Shown one piece after another: positions 9,447-16,454 of a stretch of DNA of 64,000 nt. The position numbers and the translations under genes are program-made. The notes under the pieces are model-generated. The model ran no database searches and was not told the DNA's origin. It saw only the letters and a program-made list of their open reading frames with translations. The stretch is taken from assembly GCA_029562975.1 (NCBI GenBank), contig JAKQTR010000030.1, forward strand, positions 62,001 through 126,000, in the 5' to 3' direction. The first letter of the stretch is position 1; the number at the start of each line of letters is the position of its first letter. This stretch comes from Acidobacteriota bacterium (lineage in GTDB: Bacteria; Acidobacteriota; Vicinamibacteria; Vicinamibacterales; JAKQTR01).

Positions 9447-10381
9447 GGGCGCTGAGCTCGATCGCGGCGCGCCTCGTCGTCACGGGCGCGGTCCTGGCGT
9501 ACCTCCTGTCCCGCATCGATCTCGGCGCGTCGGCGCGGGCGATGGTGCACGTGCACCCGGTGTGGCTCCTGCTGGCGCTCGCGCTGGTGGCCGCCGACCG
9601 CGTGGTGATGGCGCTCCGCTGGCTGCTGCTGCTGCGGGCGGCCGGCGTGGACGCGCCGCCCGGGAGCACGCTGCGCATCTTCTTCGAGAGTTCGTTCGTC
9701 GGCAGCTTCCTGCCCGCCGGCATCGGCGCCGACGCGGCCCGAGCCTACGCCATCGCGGTGCGCACGTCTCACGGCAGCCAGGCGGTGGCGTCGGTGGGCG
9801 TGGACCGGCTCATCGGGCTCGCGACGATCGTGCTCGTCGGCGTGGCGGGCCTCGCGGGCTGGGCGTACCGCCTCCCTCCCGGGCTCCGCCTCCGCCTCTA
9901 TCTGGTCGCGGCCGCGGCCGGCGCCGGCGTCGTCGCGCTCTTCTGGGTGGACCGGCTCATCGCCAAGCTCCTGCCCCCGCGCTGGCGGGAGTTCAAGTGG
10001 GGCTGGCGCGTGTCGCGCCTCGGCGACGCCATCGGCGCCTACCGGGCGCATCCGGGGATTCTGGCCCGGGTGTTCGCCCTGTCGCTCGGGGTGGGGCTCG
10101 TTCGGGTGCTCCAGGCGTACTGCCTCGGCTGCGGCCTGGACATCGGCGTTGGCTTCGGCTACTACCTCGTGTTCATGCCGATCGCGATGCTGATCCTGCT
10201 GCTGCCCGTCTCAATCAGCGGGCTCGGCGTGCTGCAGGCGGTCGTCGTGTGGCTGTTGCGTCCGGTAGGCGTGCCTGACGCCCAGGCGTTCGCGCTCTCG
10301 ACGCTCCTCATCGCGATCGGGCTGGCGGGCAACCTGCCCGGGGCGCTCCTTTACGTGGTCCGGCGGAAGCCGATAATATGA
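9443..10381 (+). CDS. UPF0104 / lysylphosphatidylglycerol synthase TM-region family membrane protein
   Basis: 312 residues with seven to eight TM segments. SSFVGSFLPAGIGADAARAYAI (split here as SSFVGSFLPAGIGADAARA plus following residues, ~76-98) is the family's hallmark N-terminal loop. The late motif LPVSISGLGVLQAVVVWLL is also typical. Members include the flippase-like domain of MprF and hopanoid/AglD-related proteins, so a role in moving or handling lipid-linked substrates is likely. The start overlaps the upstream methyltransferase by 4 bp, and the radical SAM gene follows after 7 bp, indicating one operon. Confidence 0.8.
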   Translation: MRALSSIAARLVVTGAVLAYLLSRIDLGASARAMVHVHPVWLLLALALVAADRVVMALRWLLLLRAAGVDAPPGSTLRIFFESSFVGSFLPAGIGADAARAYAIAVRTSHGSQAVASVGVDRLIGLATIVLVGVAGLAGWAYRLPPGLRLRLYLVAAAAGAGVVALFWVDRLIAKLLPPRWREFKWGWRVSRLGDAIGAYRAHPGILARVFALSLGVGLVRVLQAYCLGCGLDIGVGFGYYLVFMPIAMLILLLPVSISGLGVLQAVVVWLLRPVGVPDAQAFALSTLLIAIGLAGNLPGALLYVVRRKPII

Positions 10382-10388
10382 AGATCTC

Positions 10389-11552
10389 ATGGCCCAGACC
10401 TACGCGCTGAAGTACCTGACGAAGGCTGCGCTGAGCGCGCCGCGCGACCTCCTGAACAGCTACATCGCGGCCCGGCGGCCGATCCACCCGACGGTCCTGG
10501 TGTTCAACTGCACCTGGGTGTGCGACGCCCGGTGCGAGATGTGCAGCAACTGGAAGCGGGGCAACCGGAAACTCGACATGACGCTCGAGCAGATCGACGG
10601 CGTCTTCCGGTCCGACTTCTGGCGGAACATCGAGAATGCCGCCATCTCCGGCGGCGAGCCGACGACGCGGAACGATCTGGTCGAGATCTGCGAGCTGATG
10701 ATCGACCGGTTCCCGCGCCTGAGGAAGTTCGGCCTCAACACGACCGGGCTGACGCCGCACCGGGCGATCCCGATGATCGAGAAGATCGCCGCGGCCTGCC
10801 AGCGCAAGGGCGTCATCTTCGCCATGCGCGTGTCGATCGACGGCGTCGGCGACATGCACAACCTCGTCCGCAACGTGAAGAACGGGTTCGACAAGGCGTA
10901 CGAGACGATCCGGGCCGTCCGGGAGATGCAGCGCCGGTACCGTTTCAATTACGGCGTGTCGACGACGATCTTCTCGATGAACCTGAACGACGCCGAGAAC
11001 ATCCTCGCGTGGGCGCGCCGGGAGAAGCTGGACATCGTCTTCAACATGATTCGCTTCACCGAGCCGGCCCTCGGCAATGCGGACCTGGCGAACGCCCACA
11101 AGCCCGTCGGCGAGGCCGAGGAGCGGATGCGGCAGTTCTTCCTGGACCGCGTCCGGATGGATCCGCTGATGGACGGGCAGAACTACGTCTACATGCACTA
11201 CGCGGACATGATCGCCAACGGGTACCACCGGCTCGCGCCGTGCCCGTTCCAGTCCCAGGGGATCATGCTGAACCCGGACGGCGCGCTCCATTTCTGCGAG
11301 AACAGCCGCGCCGTCGGCAACTGCCTCGAGACGGATCCGGGCGAACTGTACTTCCGGGCCGAGAGCCAGGCGCACCGCGACGAGATCCGGGACACGGTGT
11401 GCCCGACGTGCCTGAGCCCGTGCCAGATGAACGTCGCCGCGGTGAAGCAGGTGGTGCCGTACGTGAAGTTCCTCGCGCGCGCGACCGCCGAGAAGCGCCG
11501 GAGCCGGCGGCTCCAGCCGCCAGGCTCGCCGGGACGGCGGGGCCCGGCCTAG
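10389..11552 (+). CDS. Radical SAM protein with C-terminal SPASM-like Cys cluster
   Basis: 387 residues. The [4Fe-4S]-SAM motif is C45-x3-C49-x2-C52 (VCDARCEMCSNW), followed by the GGE-type motif ISGGEPTTR (~77-85). The C-terminal region carries CPFQ, HFCENS and CPTCLSPC, consistent with auxiliary iron-sulfur ligands of SPASM/twitch proteins. It is probably a cytoplasmic enzyme performing radical chemistry on a lipid, peptide or sugar; the reaction is unknown. It starts 7 bp after the flippase-like gene. Its stop codon (11550-11552) overlaps the stop codon of the convergent radical SAM gene by two bases. Confidence 0.85.
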   Translation: MAQTYALKYLTKAALSAPRDLLNSYIAARRPIHPTVLVFNCTWVCDARCEMCSNWKRGNRKLDMTLEQIDGVFRSDFWRNIENAAISGGEPTTRNDLVEICELMIDRFPRLRKFGLNTTGLTPHRAIPMIEKIAAACQRKGVIFAMRVSIDGVGDMHNLVRNVKNGFDKAYETIRAVREMQRRYRFNYGVSTTIFSMNLNDAENILAWARREKLDIVFNMIRFTEPALGNADLANAHKPVGEAEERMRQFFLDRVRMDPLMDGQNYVYMHYADMIANGYHRLAPCPFQSQGIMLNPDGALHFCENSRAVGNCLETDPGELYFRAESQAHRDEIRDTVCPTCLSPCQMNVAAVKQVVPYVKFLARATAEKRRSRRLQPPGSPGRRGPA

Positions 11553-12958
11553 CCCCAGAAGATCCGCGCGGCGGCCCTGGCCGACTGGCCGAGGTGGCGC
11601 ACCGACGCGATGTGCGACAGCCGCCGGACGAGCAGCCTCGGGTTGTAGAGCACCGACTGCCGCATCGCCTTGTGGAAGAGCCGGCGGATCTGCTCGTCGT
11701 CCAGGTCGGTGCACTTCAGGAACACGTCGCTGCGGTCGGCCGCCGACGGATTGAACGCCAGCGCCTTGTCCCAATCGAGCCCCTTCGCGTCCGAGCCGAA
11801 GGCGTCGAACAAGTCGGTACCCGGGTACGCGGTCGTCACGCCGAGGCCCACCTCGTCCAGCTTCAGACGGCGGATCAGCGCGATCGTCTCCTCGACCGTT
11901 TCGGGCGTGTCCCCCGGCGAACCGATCATGAACGAGCCGAACACCTTGATGCCCGCAGCCTTCGTCATCTCGACGGCCTGGATGCCCTGCTCGACCGTCG
12001 TGCCTTTCTTGAGCTTGTCGAGCACGGTCTGCGAACCCGACACGAGGCCGTACGAAATCAGGTAGCAGCCCGCCCGCTTCATCAGGGCCAGCATCTCGGC
12101 GTCGATGGTATTCACCCGCGAGAGGCACGTCCAGGTGATCGGCAGTCTCTTCTCCAGGATCAGCGTGCAGATGTCGAGCACGCGCTGCCGCTTCAGCGTG
12201 AACAAGTCGTCCGAGATGAAGAAATTCGGGATGCCGAACCTCCGGTAGACCTCCTCCATCTCGGCGATGACGTTCTCGGGGCTCCGGGCGCGGAACTTCC
12301 GCGTCCACGTGGTCTTCGCGCCGCAGAAGGTGCACCCGTACGGGCAGCCGCGGCTGGTGAAGATGTTCGTGTACTGCTTCACGCCGTTCGGGAACCACGT
12401 GCTGGCGACGTACTTGTGCATGGGAATCAGGTCCCACGCCGGGAACGGGATGGTGTCGAGGTCCTCGATGAGCGCGCGCGGCGGGTTGACCACGATCTCC
12501 TCGCCGTCGCGATACGCCGTGCCGGCGACGCCTTCGAGCGAGGCGCACGACCCCAGGCGCTCCATGATCTCGAGGATCGTCCGCTCCCCTTCGCCGACGA
12601 CCACCGCGTCGAGCGCCCCGCACTCCTCGAGCGACCGTTCCGGCAGCGACGAAGCGTGCGGCCCGCCGAGGGTGACGAAGGTGCCGGGCGTGCGGCGCTT
12701 GACCTCCTCGGCGAGCGCGAAGGCCCGCGTCGCCTGCGCCGTCGTCGAGGTGATGCCGAAGAACTCGGGGCGCTCGGAGGCCACGATGTCCGCGACGTGC
12801 GACGGATCGAGCGCGTCAACCTCGCCATCGACGACCCGGACCTCATGGCCTGCGTTCCTCAGCATCGACGCGAGGTACAGGAGGCCCATGGGCTGGATGG
12901 GACGCTGGGTGAACCAGCGGGGCACGGCGAGCACGGCACGCGGACGGAGGGAAGCCAT
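11549..12958 (-). CDS. B12-binding-fold radical SAM protein
   Basis: 469 residues. The N-terminal ~140 residues have the B12-binding-like Rossmann fold seen in class B methylase/cyclase-type radical SAM enzymes (RPIQPMGLLYLASMLRNAGH, VTLGGPHASS, VVVGEGERTI); a DxHxxG cobalamin-ligand motif is not evident. The radical SAM core has C205-x3-C209-x2-C212 (CPYGCTFCG). Relatives include BchE, HpnJ-like and many lipid-modifying enzymes. The ATG at 12958 is preferred to the upstream one because the first 32 residues of the longer form are Arg/Ser-rich and the known N-terminal motif starts right after. The gene converges on another radical SAM gene with overlapping stops. Confidence 0.85.
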   Translation of the reverse strand: MASLRPRAVLAVPRWFTQRPIQPMGLLYLASMLRNAGHEVRVVDGEVDALDPSHVADIVASERPEFFGITSTTAQATRAFALAEEVKRRTPGTFVTLGGPHASSLPERSLEECGALDAVVVGEGERTILEIMERLGSCASLEGVAGTAYRDGEEIVVNPPRALIEDLDTIPFPAWDLIPMHKYVASTWFPNGVKQYTNIFTSRGCPYGCTFCGAKTTWTRKFRARSPENVIAEMEEVYRRFGIPNFFISDDLFTLKRQRVLDICTLILEKRLPITWTCLSRVNTIDAEMLALMKRAGCYLISYGLVSGSQTVLDKLKKGTTVEQGIQAVEMTKAAGIKVFGSFMIGSPGDTPETVEETIALIRRLKLDEVGLGVTTAYPGTDLFDAFGSDAKGLDWDKALAFNPSAADRSDVFLKCTDLDDEQIRRLFHKAMRQSVLYNPRLLVRRLSHIASVRHLGQSARAAARIFWG

Positions 12959-13038
12959 AGGCAGACTCGACGAGGACCGCTTGCGAACCACGCGGCGTTC
13001 TGGTATCCACGAGGTGCGGGACGGTCGTGTTTTTCTTA

Positions 13039-13048
13039 GTAATATTAC
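13039..13048. promoter_or_regulatory. AT-rich perfect palindrome upstream of the AT-hook-like gene
   Basis: GTAATATTAC is a perfect 10-bp palindrome within an unusually AT-rich stretch (13029-13066), 16 bp before the TTG start at 13065 and 80 bp upstream of the divergent radical SAM start. It could be an operator or a strand-opening element. Confidence 0.4.
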
Positions 13049-13064
13049 CTCCAAGGATGGTTAA

Positions 13065-13604
13065 TTGAAACGTAAACCCCAGGATCCCCGGCTTCCGACC
13101 CGGCCGCGCGGCCGTCCGCAGAAGTTCGGCAGGCCCGCGAGGCTCGTGGCGCTGACGCTGCCCACCGATGTGATCGCCTGGCTCAAGACCCTCGACGGGG
13201 ACGTCGGCCGGGCCGTCGTCAAGCTGCACGACGAGTCGCAGCGCACGCGGACGCGAACACCGAGAGCCACTCCCCAGGCTGCAGAACTGGTGGATGTGGG
13301 AGGGGGCCGCGCGCTGATCGTGGTGGACCCGGCGCTCGTCCGGGGGCTCGACGGCGTGGCCGCCATCCCCTTCGACGAAGGCCGGGCGTTCCTGGCGCTG
13401 AAGCCCGGCGGCACCATGGCGGACCTCGAATTGACCGTCCTGGACGCGATCGATCGCGGGGTGGCCGGCGGGCCCGAGCACTGCCAGGCCCTCGGCGCGT
13501 TCCGGGAAATGCTGCGAGGCTGGCGGACCAGCGAGGCGCTCTCGGTGGAGTCGAGGGCCATCGTCCTGGCGACCCGCAAGGGAGCGACAGCGCACGGGTC
13601 GTGA
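13065..13604 (+). CDS. Small AT-hook-like, possibly DNA-binding protein
   Basis: 179 residues from a TTG start at 13065; the nearer ATG at 13056 runs into a stop within four codons, and AAGGA at 13053-13057 is a plausible ribosome-binding site. Residues ~12-20 (TRPRGRPQK) contain an AT-hook core (R-G-R-P flanked by basic residues). The following ALTLPTDVIAWLKTLDGDVGRAVVKL resembles a beta-strand plus two-helix ribbon-helix-helix pattern. The C-terminal half has no motif I recognise. It may be a transcription factor acting on the divergent region; that is inference. A strong hairpin follows the gene. Confidence 0.6.
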   Translation: MKRKPQDPRLPTRPRGRPQKFGRPARLVALTLPTDVIAWLKTLDGDVGRAVVKLHDESQRTRTRTPRATPQAAELVDVGGGRALIVVDPALVRGLDGVAAIPFDEGRAFLALKPGGTMADLELTVLDAIDRGVAGGPEHCQALGAFREMLRGWRTSEALSVESRAIVLATRKGATAHGS

Positions 13605-13669
13605 CGCGGCACGGCCACGGGACGGCTCCGCGGAGTGAGCGGGCCCCGGGTGGCGGCAGTACAGTGAAC

Positions 13670-13705
13670 GGGCCGGGCGCCGGATGGTCTCCGGCGGCCC
13701 GGCCC
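13670..13705. terminator. Strong bidirectional hairpin between convergent genes
   Basis: 15 bases at 13670-13684 (starting GGGCCGGGC) pair with 16 at 13690-13705 (ending GGCCCGGCCC) with one bulged base and a 5-nt loop (TGGTC). The sequence TCGTTTCGG follows. It lies between the AT-hook-like gene stop (13604) and the convergent lipoprotein stop (13731). Confidence 0.7.
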
Positions 13706-13730
13706 TCGTTTCGGCGCGCGGCGGCGAATG

Positions 13731-14912
13731 CTAACGCCCGACTCCGCCGAGCCCCAGCACCGTCGCCATGTTGAACGCCGGCCACTGCCTTCCCTGCGAC
13801 ACGTAGAAGTAGCGGACGGTCATGCCGGGCACGGTGGCGTCGGTCGCGCCCCCGCGCGGGATCGGCCCGCCGATGTGCACGACGTGCGGGTTCGGCCGAT
13901 AGGTGCCCTGATACGAAAAGGAGTTGTCCACCAGCAGGGGGCCGGTCGTACTGCCCTCCCGCACGACGAGCCTGACCAGCCCGCCGCCCCACGACACGTG
14001 GAACACGTACACCATCGACGCGACCAGCGGTTTGGACGGCAGGATGCGATCGGAATCGAAGATCTTGTTCACGGCGTCGCCGGTGATCATGCGCATCCGG
14101 AACTTTCCGCTGTCCGGGTGATCGCTGCCGCGCTTCTCGACGTTGAAGCGGAACGGGTTGGTGGTGAATTCGCTGCTCCCCTCCTGCATGCTGACGACCT
14201 TCGTCTTCTCGCCCTTCGAGTCGGACTTGAGGCCCTCGACCGCGAAGTCGATCGTGCCGGACGTCAGCGTGCTCTGCAGCGTGTAGGTCACGTGCGAGTC
14301 GAGCGTCGGCAGGTAGACGCCCTTGCCGGCCACCAGATTGGCCCCGCCCGCCAGCGTGCCGATGGTCCTGCCGTCGGTCAGGTTGTCCCACAGCTCCGTG
14401 GCATTCTGGAAGGACGGCAGCGCTGCCGCCGACTTCGGCGTGACGAACGTCCAGTATGCCGACCAGGGGCCGTAGGTGCCCTTGTACTCGGCCCTGGCGC
14501 GCCACCGGTACGTGGTGTCCGGCTGGAGCACGTCGGCGGGCACACGCGACCCCGTCAGCGCCGCCCCGGCGCCCGTCAGCACGCTGCGCACGGGCACGCC
14601 CTCGCTCGTCTCGACGACGAACTGGTACTGGAGCGTGCTCACGAGCGCCACATCGCCCAGGAACTTCAGCGTGGAGTTGGCGATGACGAGGTTCGGCGTC
14701 AGCGAGTCGAGGGTGGAGCCGTTGGCAGGAAGCTGCGGCGCCGGGGCCGTGGCCTTCAAGGTCGACCCGTCGGAGGCCGCATCGGTCGACGCGGCGTCGA
14801 CCGTCGGAAGCGAGGTGGAGCTCGGCGCGGCGGGTGTCGTGACCTCATCGCCGCACGCGATGGCCAGCGCGGCCACGGCGGCGATGCCGAAGAGCAGGAA
14901 CTTGTGCTGCAT
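13731..14912 (-). CDS. Secreted lipoprotein with FN3-like domain and C-terminal beta-sandwich
   Basis: 393 residues. The N-terminus MQHKFLLFGIAAVAALAIAC is a type II signal peptide with lipidation Cys at 20. A Ser/Thr/Ala-rich linker follows, then a region with TPNLVIANSTLKF, TYRWRARAEYKGTYGPWSAYWTF, resembling a fibronectin-III or cadherin-type fold (~70-175). The C-terminal ~210 residues look like a concanavalin-like lectin/glucanase sandwich (TGTIDFAVEGL, FHVSWGGGLVRLVVREGS). It is probably anchored on the cell surface or in the periplasm and may bind polysaccharide. It converges on the AT-hook-like gene and is divergent from the M23 peptidase gene. The function is unproven. Confidence 0.7.
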   Translation of the reverse strand: MQHKFLLFGIAAVAALAIACGDEVTTPAAPSSTSLPTVDAASTDAASDGSTLKATAPAPQLPANGSTLDSLTPNLVIANSTLKFLGDVALVSTLQYQFVVETSEGVPVRSVLTGAGAALTGSRVPADVLQPDTTYRWRARAEYKGTYGPWSAYWTFVTPKSAAALPSFQNATELWDNLTDGRTIGTLAGGANLVAGKGVYLPTLDSHVTYTLQSTLTSGTIDFAVEGLKSDSKGEKTKVVSMQEGSSEFTTNPFRFNVEKRGSDHPDSGKFRMRMITGDAVNKIFDSDRILPSKPLVASMVYVFHVSWGGGLVRLVVREGSTTGPLLVDNSFSYQGTYRPNPHVVHIGGPIPRGGATDATVPGMTVRYFYVSQGRQWPAFNMATVLGLGGVGR

Positions 14913-15071
14913 GCGGACACTCCGAAGCTGGAAGAGAACGGCGCGGGCCGCTTGCCCGACCCTCGCATGATACTCCAGACCCCTGCCTCTTCGAAACACC
15001 ACGCGGGCCCGGGCGCCCGCCGCGAGGGTGAGGCCTGGGGCGGTGGCGCGGGCCCGGTGTATGGTGTACGG

Positions 15072-16046
15072 ATGGCACCTGGTAGTGCACGCCGCCGCGC
15101 GCATCGCAGCCCCGCTCTCGCGGTTCCGCTCCTGTCGCTCCTGCTCACCGCCCCGCAGCCGGAGGCGCAAGCCCAGCCTGGCGAGCGGCAGGCGCCGGCG
15201 GCCCCGCCGCGACTCGCGGTCGCGCACCTGGCCAGGGCGGTCGCGCCGGGCGAAGCGGTGCTCCTCACCGTCACGGCGCCTGGGCCGATCGAGGCACTCG
15301 ACGTGCGGGCGTTCGGGGGCCGGTTCATGGGCTACCCGGGAGCCTCGCCGGCAACGTGGCACGCGCTCGTCGGCATCGACCTGGACACGCGGCCGGGCCG
15401 GGCCCGCGTGGAGATCGAGGCCCGGACACCGGACGGGCGGGTGCTCCAGGCGGCGCATTCGCTGGCCGTCGCACGCAAGGACTTCCCCACGCGCCGATTG
15501 TCGGTGGCCCCAGGGTTCGTCACGCCGCCGCCATCCGAACGGGCGCGCATCGAGCGGGAGCGCGTCCGCACGGCGCAGATCCTGGCTGAGGTCACGCCGG
15601 CGCCGCTGTGGGGAGAAGGGTTCGTGCGGCCCGCTCCCGGGGCGGTGATCTCCCTGTTCGGCGCGCGCAGCATCTACAACGGCCGGGTGGGGTCTCCGCA
15701 CCGAGGCGTTGATCTGCGCGGCGCGGCCGGCACGCCGGTGGTGGCGCCTGCGGGAGGCCGGGTCGCCCTCGCCGACAGTCTCTACTTCTCCGGCACGACC
15801 GTGATCATCGACCACGGCCTTGGCATCCACTCGATGCTGGCCCACCTCTCGAGAATCGACGTCGCCGAAGGAGCGGAGGTGGCGCCCGGGGACGCCATCG
15901 GCGCCATCGGCGCCACCGGCCGCGTCACCGGTCCGCACCTGCATTGGACGCTCCGCCTCGGTTCGGTGAGCGTGGACCCGATGTCGGTCCTCGATCTGCC
16001 CGGCATCGCCAAGAGGGCGCACTACCCCATTCAGCCGCCCGGCTGA
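15072..16046 (+). CDS. M23-family zinc metallopeptidase (LytM domain)
   Basis: 324 residues. The Arg-rich N-terminus followed by LAVPLLSLLLTAPQPEAQAQ is a signal peptide. An N-terminal Ig-like region precedes the catalytic LytM domain at ~195-310: GSPHRGVDLRG supplies the H-x3-D zinc ligands, and GPHLHWTLR supplies the HxH motif. Such enzymes cut peptidoglycan cross-bridges or act as amidase activators in the periplasm; both catalytic His motifs are intact, so it is probably active. I chose the ATG at 15072; a GTG at 15057 is possible. It is divergent from the lipoprotein gene. Confidence 0.85.
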   Translation: MAPGSARRRAHRSPALAVPLLSLLLTAPQPEAQAQPGERQAPAAPPRLAVAHLARAVAPGEAVLLTVTAPGPIEALDVRAFGGRFMGYPGASPATWHALVGIDLDTRPGRARVEIEARTPDGRVLQAAHSLAVARKDFPTRRLSVAPGFVTPPPSERARIERERVRTAQILAEVTPAPLWGEGFVRPAPGAVISLFGARSIYNGRVGSPHRGVDLRGAAGTPVVAPAGGRVALADSLYFSGTTVIIDHGLGIHSMLAHLSRIDVAEGAEVAPGDAIGAIGATGRVTGPHLHWTLRLGSVSVDPMSVLDLPGIAKRAHYPIQPPG

Positions 16047-16192
16047 GGCCGGCGGCGTGATGACACGCCCGAACCGGCCGCCCGGCTGGCCTCAGGAAGC
16101 GGACGACTCCGCGCCGGGTTGCGGAGAACCCGCCGGCCTCCCGGCTCGTAGTACCGAGTGACGCGCCGCCGCGCGGCGCGACGGAGGTCGCG

Positions 16193-16387
16193 GTGCTGAA
16201 GTTGCTGTTGTGGCTGTTGCTGTTCGTGCTGTGCTGGCCGCTGGCGCTCCTGGCGCTGGTGCTGTATCCGCTGGTGTGGCTGCTGCTCCTGCCCTTCAGG
16301 CTGGCGGGCATCGCCGTCGAAAGCGTTTTTCAGCTCCTCCGCGCCGTGCTCTTCCTGCCGGCCCGCTTGCTCGGGGCGCGGGCCTGA
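16193..16387 (+). CDS. Small very hydrophobic membrane protein
   Basis: 64 residues from a GTG at 16193 preceded by a well-placed GGAGG (16183-16187). It is almost entirely hydrophobic and Leu-rich, with two predicted membrane segments (~3-35 and ~40-58) and Arg only in the second half. The strong Shine-Dalgarno sequence and the clear membrane topology support a real gene; no family function can be assigned. It stands alone between the M23 peptidase and the convergent alpha-galactosidase. Confidence 0.6.
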   Translation: MLKLLLWLLLFVLCWPLALLALVLYPLVWLLLLPFRLAGIAVESVFQLLRAVLFLPARLLGARA

Positions 16388-16454
16388 CCCTGAGGCCCGC
16401 GTCGCCAGGGCGAGCCGCGCGCCCGGACCGGCAGCTCACGCCAGCGCCGTGTGG

